A model generated the notes under the pieces. That model saw only the letters and a program-made list of their open reading frames with translations, was not told the DNA's origin and did no database searches. Positions 9,066-17,324 of a DNA stretch of 64,000 nucleotides are shown here, in pieces. Positions within the stretch are counted from its first letter, which is position 1; every line of letters starts with the position of its first letter. The DNA comes from Hansschlegelia quercus (GTDB lineage: Bacteria; Pseudomonadota; Alphaproteobacteria; Rhizobiales; Methylopilaceae). The position numbers were made by a program, and so were the translations under genes. The DNA lies in contig NZ_SIUB01000001.1 of assembly GCF_004310425.1 (NCBI RefSeq), positions 558,001-622,000 of the forward strand. The letters run 5' to 3'.

Positions 9066-11000
9066 ATGAGCTCGATCGGCCCCTACACCTCCATCGCCGG
9101 CTTCACGCCGAGCCTCGCGCGCGCCCTGCAGAAGAGCCAGGACTCGCTCGACGATCTCAGCATGCAGTATGCGAGCGGCAAGATCTCACAGAGCTACGCC
9201 GGATTGGGCGCCGGCCGCTCGACGTCGTTGGCCATGCGCGCGGCGCTTTCGAGCATCGCGTCCTACCAGCAGACGGCGGCGACGGTGACGACGCGCGTCA
9301 ACCTGATGAACGCGTCCGTCACGCGCCTGAACGATCTCGCCGGCGAATACGCTACAATCGATTCCGGCGGCTTTCAGCTCACCTCGAGCGGCCTTACAGT
9401 CGCGCAGTCGCAGGCCGAAACCGACCTGACCGACGCGATCGCCCAGCTCAACAATCAGGTCGGCGGGCGCTACCTGTTCTCCGGGCGCTCGACGACGACG
9501 AAGCCGGTGTTGACCGCCGACCAGATCATGGCGGACAGCGGTTCGAAATCCGGCCTGCGCACCGTCATAGACCAGCGCAAGCTTGCCGATGTCGGCGCCA
9601 ACGGGCTGGGCAGAATTAACGTCTCGGGCGTTACAGGCTCGACGTTCAACGTGACGGAGCAGGCCTCCGGGCCGTTCGGCTTCAAGATCTCCTCGCTCAA
9701 TTCGACGCTTTCAAACGGCGTCGCCAACGGGCCCACCGCGACGCCGCCGTCCGTCACCCTCGGCCTCACCGGCCAACCGACCGCTGGCGGACAGACCAAA
9801 GTCGGCGTTCAACTGCCGGACGGCAGCGCACAGACGATCACGCTGACGGCGGTGGCCGCCTACTCCACTCCCCCGGTATCCGGGGAGTTCCTTCTCGGCG
9901 CTACGCCGGAGGACACCGCGACGAACATGCAGACGGCCTTCGGAGACGCGCTCGGCGCGTTGGGCGTCGCGGGCAACGGCGGGATCCAGGTCTCGACCTC
10001 CGACGATGGGCTGTCGTTCAAGGTGTCCGAACAGGCTTCAGGCGATGGCGGCGTCAAGCTGACGTCCGCGAACTCCACGCTGGACACGGGCGTCGCGACC
10101 GGCCCCACGGCCGCTATTCCGCCCTCCATCACGCTCGGCCTGACGGGCCAGCCTCTGGCCGGAGAGAACGTGCGCGTCGGACTGACGCTGCCCGACGGGT
10201 CGACGGAAGAAATCAAGCTCACCGCGATCGCCGCGACCTCGACCTCCGAGCCGCAGGCGGGCGAGTTCCGCATCGGCGCGACGCAGGAGGAGACCGCGCA
10301 GAACATGCAGGCGGCCTTTGGCGCCTCGCTCAGAAAGCTCGCCGACACCTCGCTCGTCGCGGCCTCGGCGATCCAGGCCGGGAACGAGTTCTTCGACTCG
10401 CCGGCAGCCGGCCAGGGGCCGGGCCGGGTCGGAGGTTTCGACGGGACCTATGCGACCGACGCCGACCGCGTCGCCGCGCTCCAGAACGCGACCTCGCTCG
10501 ACACGAGCGACACCACGGACAAGACGGTCGCCTGGTATCAGGGAGACAACAGCTCGAGCGACGCCCGCAAGACCGCGGCGGCGACCATCTCGGACGGCGT
10601 CTCGGTGAGCTACGGCGCCCAGGCGAACGAGAACGGCCTGCGCGACGTCGTGAAATCGCTCGCGGTCTTCTCGTCCATGACGTTCTCCAGCAGCGACACG
10701 AACGCCAATGAGCGTTACGCCGCGCTGACCAACCGCATCTCCTCGAACCTCGGCTCTGCCGAGACGACCAAGGCGATCCAGACGATCTCCGCCGACCTTT
10801 CCACGACCACGACGTCCATCAAGTCGGCAGGCGACCGCGCCACGGCAGCGAAGGCCATGGCGGAAGACACGCTCTCCGACGTCGAGGACGCCGACAAGAC
10901 CGAGGTCGCCGTAAAGCTGTCGGCGCTCCAGTCGCAGCTCGAGGCGAGCTACTCGATCGTCGCGGCGCTGAAGGACCTGAGCCTGGTCAACTTCCTCTGA
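9066..11000 (+). CDS. flgL: Flagellar hook-associated protein 3 FlgL with duplicated insert
   Basis: FlgL (HAP3) is the second hook-filament junction protein. The N-terminal flagellin-like helices (residues 1-145, including DDLSMQYASGKISQSYAG) and C-terminal helices (about 530-644, ending AALKDLSLVNFL) are conserved. At 644 aa it is much longer than usual (300-450). The extra length comes from two tandem copies of a roughly 120-residue domain, at about 184-299 and 307-425. They share LNSTL/ANSTL, VTLGLTGQP/ITLGLTGQP, the LPDGS motif, and a GEF-hydrophobic-GAT-E-TA-NMQ-AFG block. It is last in the operon, with only 3 bp to the convergent flbT. Confidence 0.92.
   Translation: MSSIGPYTSIAGFTPSLARALQKSQDSLDDLSMQYASGKISQSYAGLGAGRSTSLAMRAALSSIASYQQTAATVTTRVNLMNASVTRLNDLAGEYATIDSGGFQLTSSGLTVAQSQAETDLTDAIAQLNNQVGGRYLFSGRSTTTKPVLTADQIMADSGSKSGLRTVIDQRKLADVGANGLGRINVSGVTGSTFNVTEQASGPFGFKISSLNSTLSNGVANGPTATPPSVTLGLTGQPTAGGQTKVGVQLPDGSAQTITLTAVAAYSTPPVSGEFLLGATPEDTATNMQTAFGDALGALGVAGNGGIQVSTSDDGLSFKVSEQASGDGGVKLTSANSTLDTGVATGPTAAIPPSITLGLTGQPLAGENVRVGLTLPDGSTEEIKLTAIAATSTSEPQAGEFRIGATQEETAQNMQAAFGASLRKLADTSLVAASAIQAGNEFFDSPAAGQGPGRVGGFDGTYATDADRVAALQNATSLDTSDTTDKTVAWYQGDNSSSDARKTAAATISDGVSVSYGAQANENGLRDVVKSLAVFSSMTFSSSDTNANERYAALTNRISSNLGSAETTKAIQTISADLSTTTTSIKSAGDRATAAKAMAEDTLSDVEDADKTEVAVKLSALQSQLEASYSIVAALKDLSLVNFL
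9615..10340 (+). repeat. Two tandem coding repeats inside flgL
   Basis: Copy 1 spans 9615-9962 and copy 2 spans 9984-10340. The encoded domains are clearly homologous, sharing LGLTGQP, LPDGS, GEF and GAT motifs in register. They have diverged in DNA, so this is an old duplication and not a recent slip. Confidence 0.8.
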
Positions 11001-11003
11001 CGC

Positions 11004-11402
11004 TCATTCCAAGCCGGCGCGGCCGCCGAGGATCACGCTCTCGCGTTCGATCAGATCGCGCGCCTTGAGCAGCGCCGGATAATAGCGGCCCTCTTCCACC
11101 AGGGCCTGCAGCTCCGCGATCAGTTCGGACGAGCTCGGCGCCGCCTCGAGATAGGCCTCCACCAGGCGCGTGTAGTCCGGGATCACCTTCTCCGGATTGT
11201 CGGAGATCAGCATCGTCTGCACGGCGTAATAGATGAGCTTGGCCGGCGTGTCGGCGGTCGCAAGCGTCAGCACGTGTTTCGACCGCAGAATGGGCTCGCG
11301 CCCGCTGATCACCAGGACGGCGCGGTGCGCTCCTGCGTTTTCGATCGCCGACGAGCCGACGATGATCTGGTCGCCCGCCTTGAGCTCGATGCGAAGGCCC
11401 AT
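11004..11402 (-). CDS. flbT: Flagellar biosynthesis repressor FlbT
   Basis: FlbT binds flagellin mRNA leaders and lowers flagellin translation until the hook is complete, as known from Caulobacter. The protein is 132 aa, standard length. Features are the N-terminal LRIELKAGDQIIVGSSAIEN, then AKLIYYAVQTMLISDNPE, and YYPALLKARDLIERE near the end. It is downstream of flagellin on the same strand but separated by a terminator. It is convergent with flgL with a 3-bp gap. Confidence 0.95.
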   Translation of the reverse strand: MGLRIELKAGDQIIVGSSAIENAGAHRAVLVISGREPILRSKHVLTLATADTPAKLIYYAVQTMLISDNPEKVIPDYTRLVEAYLEAAPSSSELIAELQALVEEGRYYPALLKARDLIERESVILGGRAGLE

Positions 11403-11448
11403 GCGAGCCGCTCCCCTGCAAGAGTTTGGAAACTAAACCGCCGGAGCG

Positions 11449-11490
11449 GGCGAAAGAAAAGGCGGCGGAGCTTTCGCCCCGCCGCCTCTT
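11449..11490 (-). terminator. Rho-independent terminator of the flagellin gene
   Basis: A perfect 9-bp stem (11460-11468 with 11479-11487). On the minus strand it is followed directly by TTTTCTTTC. It lies 23 bp beyond the flagellin stop. Confidence 0.85.
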
Positions 11491-11512
11491 TCCGATTTCG
11501 CGTCTGCTGCGA

Positions 11513-13291
11513 TTAGCGCAGCAGCTGCAGGATGTTCTGCTCCTGCGAGGTCGAGATCGACAGCGAGGAGACGATCAGCGACTGGCGGGTCTGCAGGGTC
11601 GCCAGGTTCGCCGCTTCCTCGTTGGTGTCGGCGGCGGTCAGGCTGTTCGAACCGTCGTCGAGCGTGCCGATCATGGCCTTGGTGAAGTCCTGACGGGTCT
11701 GGACCACCGAGAGCTGCGAACCGAACTTCGACGACAGGCTGTCGAGGCCCGAGAGAGCGTCGTTCAGTTTGCTGACGACATCGTCGAGGTTCGAGCTGTC
11801 GAGGAACTCGTCGCCGGACAGCGCGGTAAGGCCGAGCGTGTCGAGAACGTCGGTGCCGCCGATGTCGAGCGAGGACGAGCCATCCTCGCTGAAGACGACC
11901 TTCAGGTCGTCGCCGGCAAGAAGGTTGACGCCGTTGTAGCTGGCGTCCTTGGCGAGGGTCGTGATCTGGCCGAGCAGGTCGTTGTAGTCGTTCTGATAGT
12001 TCGTGCGGGCCTTCTTGTCCGAGTCGTCGAACACCGCGCTTGAAGTCGTGCTCGCCGACGTGTCGAACACCACGCCGTTGGACGCGTCGACCGAAGAGCC
12101 AGTCGCGGTGCCGCCGATCGTCAGGTCCTTGGATTCCTGAGCGTTGATCGTCTTGATGGTCAGCTTGCCCGTAGAGTCGATGGACGCGGTCGCGCCAGCG
12201 TCCTTAAGCTGGGCGTTCAACTCGTCGAGCGTATCGACTTCATCGTCGCCGGTCCCGAACGTGATCGTCTTCGTCTCGCCGCTGCCGACCGTGACTTCAA
12301 GGGTCTGGCCGCTGAGAGCGCTGGCGGCCGAAGCGTCGTTAGAAACGCCGAGCGCCGACTCAGTCGCCGAGTCGAGATCGGTAAGGGAGATGTTGTCGCC
12401 GTTTCCGTCGGTCAGAACGAGATTGCCGGAGGCCAGCGTCGCCGTCACGCCGGTGGTGCTGGTCTGCGCATTGATCGCCGTCAAAAGGGAGTCGGTGTTG
12501 GTGCCCGACGCAATCGACGTGCCGTTGATCTTGAAGGTGTCGGTGGCGAACTGCGTCTGCACGACGTTCGTGCTCAGCGCGTTGCCGGATGCTGCGATGG
12601 AAGTCGAGCTGAAGCCCGTCAGCGAACCGGTATCGTCCACGGTGCCGGCGTTTGTGCCGTCAGAGTTCGCAAGCTTCAGCTTGCCGGTCGCGGTGTCGAT
12701 AGAAGCCGTGATCTTGGTCGTCGTCGTCGCGGCGTTGATGTCGTCGACAACGTCCTGCAGGGAATCCGTTGACGTGTAAGCGTAGTTGACCGTCGTCGAG
12801 CTCGAACCATAGGTAATGTTGACCGAGCCGGAGCTGCCGATGTCCTCGTCGGCCGAGGCGAGCGTTCCGGTGCCCGTGAGCGGCGAGGAGACGCCGGCCG
12901 CGGTCGCGGTGCCCAGAAGGTTGCTCGCTGTGGCGCCAGTGATCGCGGCGCCGGCGGTGAACGAGGCCCGCGAGGAAACCGCGCTCGTTGACTGCTGAGC
13001 GGAGCGCGCGGTCGACTTCATCTGGCTGACGAGATCGGAGATCGCGGAGATGCCGTTGTCGGCCGCCTTCAAGGTCTGAACGCTGTTCGAGACCGAGTCG
13101 AGCAGGTTCGACAGGTCGCTGGAGCGGCGGTCGAGGGCCTGGGAGGTGAAGAAGTTCGAGGGATTGTCGAGCGCGCTGTTGACCTTCTTGCCCGAAGACA
13201 GACGCTCTTCGGTACGGCTCATCAGCGTGGTGGTCGACTGCAGGCTGCGCAGATTCGAACGCACCGCAGAGTTAAGGGCGATATCGGCCAT
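11513..13291 (-). CDS. Flagellin
   Basis: The filament subunit. At 592 aa it is a large flagellin with conserved D0/D1 ends: MADIALNSAVRSNLRSLQST, EERLSSGKKVNSALDNP and FTSQALDRR at the start. The C-terminus has DFTKAMIGTLDDGSNSLTAA then ANLATLQTRQSLIVSSLS and ends QNILQLLR. The middle (about 110-450) is a Thr/Ser/Asp-rich variable region with flagellin-IN-like segments and no cysteine. It is divergent from flaF and followed by flbT, an arrangement shared with other Rhizobiales. Only one flagellin gene is in the window. Confidence 0.96.
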   Translation of the reverse strand: MADIALNSAVRSNLRSLQSTTTLMSRTEERLSSGKKVNSALDNPSNFFTSQALDRRSSDLSNLLDSVSNSVQTLKAADNGISAISDLVSQMKSTARSAQQSTSAVSSRASFTAGAAITGATASNLLGTATAAGVSSPLTGTGTLASADEDIGSSGSVNITYGSSSTTVNYAYTSTDSLQDVVDDINAATTTTKITASIDTATGKLKLANSDGTNAGTVDDTGSLTGFSSTSIAASGNALSTNVVQTQFATDTFKINGTSIASGTNTDSLLTAINAQTSTTGVTATLASGNLVLTDGNGDNISLTDLDSATESALGVSNDASAASALSGQTLEVTVGSGETKTITFGTGDDEVDTLDELNAQLKDAGATASIDSTGKLTIKTINAQESKDLTIGGTATGSSVDASNGVVFDTSASTTSSAVFDDSDKKARTNYQNDYNDLLGQITTLAKDASYNGVNLLAGDDLKVVFSEDGSSSLDIGGTDVLDTLGLTALSGDEFLDSSNLDDVVSKLNDALSGLDSLSSKFGSQLSVVQTRQDFTKAMIGTLDDGSNSLTAADTNEEAANLATLQTRQSLIVSSLSISTSQEQNILQLLR

Positions 13292-13587
13292 GGTTTTAAG
13301 ACTCCTGTCTCAAGTTGAAGCGCTTGTCCTCAGCGCGCCGACCTTTGTGACAGCAGCGGTCCTAAACGGGGGTTAATCCGATCTCATAGTTCCTGCGCTT
13401 TCTTCGATTTATTCCACGTGGTTAACAGTTTCTTGCTGAGCTGATAAAGCTTTCGGCAGATGACCGTAGCTTAGAAACTGCAGATGCTTTTCTTTGGCGC
13501 AAGTAAGGCCCTTATTAACCGTGGTTCTCCCACAAATATGCGGTCAGGCGCGACCACCGGCTGCGCACCCCGGAGAGCTTCGAGATC
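13292..13587. promoter_or_regulatory. Flagellin/flaF divergent control region (296 bp)
   Basis: A relatively AT-rich stretch that should hold the flagellin promoter and 5' leader (the FlbT target) and the flaF promoter. I could not assign a convincing -24/-12 or sigma28 element on either strand. The best flaF candidate (13495-13509) has only a weak -12 half. Confidence 0.4.
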
Positions 13588-13947
13588 ATGCATCACGGTG
13601 CACAGGCCTATGCGCGCACCGCGCAGCAAACCGCGAGTCCGCGCGAGCGCGACGCGCAGATTCTTCTTCGCGCCGCGGCTCGCTTCGCAGCCGCGCAGTC
13701 CGCGACGCCGTTCGACGTCGTCGGCGCCCGCGAGGCGGCCACGCTAAATCGTAAGATTTGGACGGTGTTCCTGAGCGCCGCGAGCCGGGACGACAATCCT
13801 CTCGACGCCGCGACCAAGCAGAACATTAAGAAGATCGCGCTGTTCGCGATGAATCGCAGCCTCGAGGTCGAGGTCGATCCTAAGCCGGATCTGTTGAACG
13901 CGCTGATCACCATCAACCGCAACGTTGCCGAAGGCCTTCGCGGCTGA
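13588..13947 (+). CDS. flaF: Flagellar biosynthesis regulator FlaF
   Basis: FlaF is needed for flagellin synthesis or secretion and acts opposite to FlbT. The protein is 119 aa. Family features are AYARTAQQTASPRERDAQIL at the N-terminus, LNRKIWTVFLSAAS in the middle, and DNPLDAATKQNIKKIALFA, then LNALITINRNVAEGLRG at the end. It is divergent from the flagellin gene. Confidence 0.95.
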   Translation: MHHGAQAYARTAQQTASPRERDAQILLRAAARFAAAQSATPFDVVGAREAATLNRKIWTVFLSAASRDDNPLDAATKQNIKKIALFAMNRSLEVEVDPKPDLLNALITINRNVAEGLRG

Positions 13948-14010
13948 GCGTCCAGGCTAACGACAATAACCGCGAGCCCCACGGCGCGCGGTTTCGGACG
14001 ATCTGGAAGA

Positions 14011-14038
14011 CCTGAAGCCGGATGAAGCCGGCTTCAGG
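14011..14038. terminator. Hairpin between convergent flaF and FlaG-like gene
   Basis: A perfect 11-bp inverted repeat (14011-14021 with 14028-14038), 6-nt loop, overlapping the last codons of the minus-strand gene. No T-run is present. It is a possible bidirectional terminator. Confidence 0.4.
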
Positions 14039-14345
14039 CCGAGCGGGTCACCGAAGCGCCGGCGGATTCGGACGCCATGATGCCGTCGATATAGGCGCGG
14101 AGCTTCAGCCTCGCGTCGGTCGGCGTCTGCATCGTGACGGCGCCGGTCGCGACCTCGACGATCCGATAGACAAGCGCGCCGGTCGCGGCGTCCGGGGTGG
14201 TCTCGCGGCGCTGGTCGCCGTTCGAAGACGTCTGGTGATCCGAAGCCGATGAACTCGGCGCCGGCGCGACGCTCGGCTGAACCGGGACCGCGACGGTCTT
14301 CGGAACCACGTAGGGCGCCGAAACAGATCCGATTGTGGCGTCCAT
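14034..14345 (-). CDS. Small FlaG-like flagellar-cluster protein (uncertain)
   Basis: 103 aa. The start is the ATG at 14345, directly after a GAGGAGGAG-rich ribosome site. A longer reading (14414) only adds a Glu-run from that site. The first 60 residues are Pro/Ser/Thr/Ala-rich and look disordered. The C-terminal part (ALVYRIVEVATGAVTMQTPT, then DARLKLRAYID) resembles the FlaG core pattern, a beta-hairpin of the form YRIVD-x-TGEVV-x-QxP followed by a helix. FlaG proteins affect filament length. It lies downstream of flgI-flgJ-flgN-like on the same strand, after a 154-bp gap. The family assignment is by pattern only. Confidence 0.5.
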   Translation of the reverse strand: MDATIGSVSAPYVVPKTVAVPVQPSVAPAPSSSASDHQTSSNGDQRRETTPDAATGALVYRIVEVATGAVTMQTPTDARLKLRAYIDGIMASESAGASVTRSA

Positions 14346-14499
14346 CTCCTCCTCCTCTTCCTCCGCGGATCGCCGCGGACGACCCGCAGACGGAATGCCA
14401 GCGGGGGCAGGCAAGACGGACTATGCGCCTCCGGCTCTTAATTCGATGTTAGGAGATGCGGTTAACGGCGGATTTCAAGCGCGTGTCGACCTCGCGCCG

Positions 14500-14979
14500 T
14501 CACGCGCCGCGCGAGATCGCCACCGGCGCGGGCGCCGCGGGTTTCGCGCCATAGCCCCCGCCGGCGGCATAAGTCTTCGGCGCGCCTTTCTGAGCGATCC
14601 CGTCAGCGACCCCGCGCATGAGACTTTCCGCGACGCCGCGGGCGGTGCCGAGCACTGCGAGATTCTCGTCGAGCGCCGCGCGGAACGCGACGTGCAGCCG
14701 CCGGATCTCCTCGACAGCCTCGCTCGACTGCTCGGCGACCGCGTCCGCGTTCGCGCCGAGGCCGTTCACGTCCATCATGTAGCGGCTCGAGAGCTTGCCC
14801 TTTTCTTCGTGGAGCTTGCCTGCCCGGCCATAGGCGCCGGCGCGCACGAGCTTGGTCTCCTCGACGATCACCTCGGTCAGCCGCGACATCGTCTCGATGA
14901 TGCGGCCGATGCGCAGGCCCGCTTCTTCGCGCGTGATGACGGCGGGAGCGGGTTGGGGGCGGCGGCGGAAGATGGTCAT
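14500..14979 (-). CDS. FlgN-like flagellar export chaperone
   Basis: 159 aa, almost entirely helical. It has a long amphipathic helix pair around EEAGLRIGRIIETMSRLTEV and KLHEEKGKLSSRYMMDVNGL, then a Pro/Ala/Gly tail. Proteins at this place in alphaproteobacterial flgI-flgJ operons are annotated as FlgN-type chaperones for the hook-associated proteins FlgK and FlgL. It begins 4 bp after the rod-binding gene stops. The fold and position support the call, but the sequence is weakly conserved. Confidence 0.65.
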   Translation of the reverse strand: MTIFRRRPQPAPAVITREEAGLRIGRIIETMSRLTEVIVEETKLVRAGAYGRAGKLHEEKGKLSSRYMMDVNGLGANADAVAEQSSEAVEEIRRLHVAFRAALDENLAVLGTARGVAESLMRGVADGIAQKGAPKTYAAGGGYGAKPAAPAPVAISRGA

Positions 14980-14983
14980 GGGG

Positions 14984-15280
14984 TCAATGTCCCTGCTGCA
15001 ACGCGATCAGTTCGCGGCGGACCTGGTCGGCGACGCCGATCCCTCCCGCCGCCGCGATGGTCTTGCCGTACTCGTCCGTCAGCATCGAGCGGTAGGCGCT
15101 GCCGGCCTCTCCGTCGCCAAGCGGGCCGTCCTCGCCCATGCCGGTGAACATGTGCTGGATCATCTGGGTGACGAACACGGCCTCGAAGTCCTGCGCGGCG
15201 GCGTCGACCTTGGCCGCCACGGCGGGGGATACCCCGTAGGTCTTCGCGGTGTTGGAGACAGCGGCAGCGATGGTCGCCAT
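14984..15280 (-). CDS. flgJ: Rod-binding protein (FlgJ N-terminal domain type)
   Basis: 98 aa, equal to only the rod-capping half of enterobacterial FlgJ. The muramidase half is absent, as in Rhizobiales. The core reads QDFEAVFVTQMIQHMFTGMG, then YRSMLTDEYGKTIAAAGGIG and VADQVRRELI, the usual rod-binding fingerprint. The start is the ATG at 15280, whose A is the last base of the flgI TGA, with GAGG about 9 nt upstream. A GTG at 15283 is also possible. It is translationally coupled to flgI. Confidence 0.9.
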   Translation of the reverse strand: MATIAAAVSNTAKTYGVSPAVAAKVDAAAQDFEAVFVTQMIQHMFTGMGEDGPLGDGEAGSAYRSMLTDEYGKTIAAAGGIGVADQVRRELIALQQGH

Positions 15281-16530
15281 CACATCACCTCGATTTCGGC
15301 CTGAAGGGCGCCGGCGGCCTTGATGGCCTGAAGGATGGCGATCAGGTCTCGCGGGCCGACGCCGATCGCGTTCAATCCGTCGACGAGTTGGCGCAGGTTC
15401 ACGCCCTCCCGAAGGATGGCGAGGCGCCGGTTCTTGTCGGTGTCGACGTTGATCTCGGTGCGCGGCGTGATCACGGTCTCGCCGTCGCTGAACGGCGCCG
15501 GCTGGCTCGCAACCGGCGACTCCGTGATCGTGACGGTCAGATTGCCTTGCGCCACCGCCACCGTCGAAACGCGCACGTCATGGCCCATCACGATGATGCC
15601 CGAGCGCTCGTCGATCACGATCTTGGCGAGCTGATCCGGCTCGACGCGCAGTTGCTCGATCTCGGTCAGCATCTGGACGATGTTGCCCTGATAGGTCTTC
15701 GGAACCTGGAGGGAGACCGTCGCCGGGTCCAGCGGCTCGGCGACGCCCTTGCCGATGAAGGCGTTTACCGCGGCGGCGATGCGCCGGGCGGTCGTAAGGT
15801 CCGGATTGCGAAGCGCAAGTCGGATAGTCGCGAGATTGTTGAGCACGAAGGGGATCTCGCGCTCGATTAGCCCGCCATTCGAGATGCGCCCCGTGGTCGG
15901 CACGCCGCGCACGACCTGGGCGGCCTCGCCCTGCGCGTTGAAGCCGATGACCGCAACGGATCCTTGCGCGACCGAATAGACCTCGCCGTCGGCGCCCATC
16001 AGCGGCGTCACGATCAGCGTGCCGCCCTGCAGGCTGGTGGCGTCGCCGAGCGCGGAGACCGTGACGTCGATGCGGGTGCCCTGTGTTCCGAAGGGCGGCA
16101 GGTTCGCGGTGACCATCACCGCCGCGACGTTCTTGGTGCGCAACGTCGCGCCGCGGGTGTTCACGCCAAGCCGCTCCAGCATCGACTGCAGGCTCTGCTT
16201 GGTGAAGGGCGCGGCGTTCAGGCTGTCGCCCGTGCCGTTCAGGCCGACGACGAGGCCGTAGCCGATGAGCTGGTTCTCGCGCACGCCCTCGATATCGGTG
16301 AGGTCCTTGATGCGAGAGGTCACGCCGCCATTCGTCGGGCCGCCGTCGTCGCCATTGCGGAACGCGCCCTTGGAGACCGAGACCGAGACATGGGCCGGGG
16401 CCGCCGCGGCCTCGATGCGCCGTTCGACCGCCCGCGACGGGTCGGCCGCCGCGGCCGGCGCGATCGGCGCGAGCAGGATTGCCGCGGAAGCCGCGACGCT
16501 CAGCAGGCGATGGGCGAGACGAACTGGCAT
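15280..16530 (-). CDS. flgI: Flagellar P-ring protein FlgI
   Basis: FlgI forms the periplasmic P-ring around the rod. The protein has a signal peptide (MPVRLAHRLLSVAASAAILL then APIAPAAA) followed by SRIKDLTDIEGVRENQLIGY and GLVVGLNGTGDSLN, both textbook FlgI. The C-terminus has LRQLVDGLNAIGVGPRDLIA then ILQAIKAAGALQAEIEVM. I prefer ATG 16530 to 16572. The upstream ATG falls beside the -12 box of a predicted sigma54 promoter (16573-16587), so it would not be in the transcript, and its 14 extra residues spoil the signal peptide. 416 aa. It is divergent from fliX. Confidence 0.95.
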   Translation of the reverse strand: MPVRLAHRLLSVAASAAILLAPIAPAAAADPSRAVERRIEAAAAPAHVSVSVSKGAFRNGDDGGPTNGGVTSRIKDLTDIEGVRENQLIGYGLVVGLNGTGDSLNAAPFTKQSLQSMLERLGVNTRGATLRTKNVAAVMVTANLPPFGTQGTRIDVTVSALGDATSLQGGTLIVTPLMGADGEVYSVAQGSVAVIGFNAQGEAAQVVRGVPTTGRISNGGLIEREIPFVLNNLATIRLALRNPDLTTARRIAAAVNAFIGKGVAEPLDPATVSLQVPKTYQGNIVQMLTEIEQLRVEPDQLAKIVIDERSGIIVMGHDVRVSTVAVAQGNLTVTITESPVASQPAPFSDGETVITPRTEINVDTDKNRRLAILREGVNLRQLVDGLNAIGVGPRDLIAILQAIKAAGALQAEIEVM

Positions 16531-16572
16531 GGACACGGACTGCTTCGGGGGACATCCCCGCACAATCGCCAT

Positions 16573-16587
16573 GCGAAGGCCGTGCCG
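16573..16587 (-). promoter_or_regulatory. Probable sigma54 (-24/-12) promoter of flgI operon
   Basis: On the minus strand CGGCAC-N5-TCGC, with GG and GC at the correct spacing and two mismatches to consensus. It lies about 90-100 bp from the ftr-like palindrome at 16675-16691. Confidence 0.5.
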
Positions 16588-16674
16588 TCTCTCAAAAGGC
16601 CTCGGAATCCAGCGTCCGGCCTACTTCCTGCGTCGCCCTGAAACGCTTCACAGCCCGGCAGGGAAGGCGCGATA

Positions 16675-16691
16675 CCGGCAAAATCTGCCGG
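16675..16691. promoter_or_regulatory. FlbD (ftr)-like palindrome between flgI and fliX
   Basis: CCGGCA-N5-TGCCGG. It differs from the copy at 344-360 at one base of 17. In Caulobacter fliX and flgI are also divergent and FlbD-controlled. Confidence 0.65.
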
Positions 16692-16765
16692 GGCGTTCAT
16701 GAAGCGTTAAGCATGTCGAGCAAAGGTGACGCTCACGGAAAGGGTTTCGGTGGAGACGAGGCGAC

Positions 16766-17173
16766 ATGCGGATCGATGGGCCCGGCCGGACCGTCTCGAC
16801 GCCTGCGGCCGCGGCCTCGCGCGGCGGATCGAGCGGCGGGTTCACGCTCTCCGAGGCCCCCTCCTCCGAAGCGCCGCGCGCGGCCACGGCGATGCGGTCC
16901 GCCCCATCGCTCGACGCGCTGATGGCGCTGCAGGCGATGCCCGAAGATCCGCGCGAACGGCGCCGACGCGAGGTGAAGCGCGGACGCGGCCTGCTCGACG
17001 CGCTCGACGGCCTGCGGCTCGCCATGCTCGACGGCGCGCACTCTCCGGAGGCGCTTGCCGCGCTCGCCCGGAATACGGCGGAGAGGCAGCCGACGGGCGA
17101 CGCCGGCCTCGATGACCTGCTGTCGGCGATCGACCTCAGGGCGCGGGTGGAGCTGGCAAAGCGCGGCCAGTGA
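16766..17173 (+). CDS. fliX: Flagellar assembly trans-acting factor FliX
   Basis: FliX couples basal-body assembly to FlbD-dependent sigma54 transcription. The protein is 135 aa. The N-terminus is MRIDGPGRT followed by a Ser/Ala-rich segment and FTLSEAPSSEAPRA. The conserved part is LDALMALQAMPEDPRERRRR, RGRGLLDALDGLRLAMLDGA, then a Leu/Ala helix to the C-terminus. GGAGACGAGG precedes the ATG. It is divergent from flgI and shares the ftr-like site. Its presence predicts an FlbD gene elsewhere in the genome. Confidence 0.9.
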   Translation: MRIDGPGRTVSTPAAAASRGGSSGGFTLSEAPSSEAPRAATAMRSAPSLDALMALQAMPEDPRERRRREVKRGRGLLDALDGLRLAMLDGAHSPEALAALARNTAERQPTGDAGLDDLLSAIDLRARVELAKRGQ

Positions 17174-17251
17174 GCCATTGCGACAATGCACGGGTTATTA
17201 CGTACTCGAAATTATTCAATGATTTCAACGATTTCGTCTCGAACTCTTCGA

Positions 17252-17280
17252 TTGTGATCGTCGCGGTACGTGGCTATATT
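17252..17280 (+). promoter_or_regulatory. Sigma70-type promoter of dksA
   Basis: -35 TTGTGA (17252-17257), 17-bp spacer, -10 TATATT (17275-17280). It sits in an AT-rich stretch unlike its GC-rich surroundings, 44 bp before the dksA ATG. Confidence 0.7.
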
Positions 17281-17324
17281 CCGCGCCGTCCGACCCCCCG
17301 AAGCGTGCGGTGCAGAGGCTTCTC

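Noticed and set aside
13495..13509. A -24/-12-like element before flaF (TGGCGC-N5-AGGC)
   Set aside because: The -12 half matches poorly (AGGC for TTGC) and no ftr-like site lies at the right distance, so it was not called a promoter.
16530..16572. Upstream ATG (16572) as the flgI start
   Set aside because: It lies at the -12 box of the predicted sigma54 promoter and adds 14 residues ahead of a normal signal peptide.
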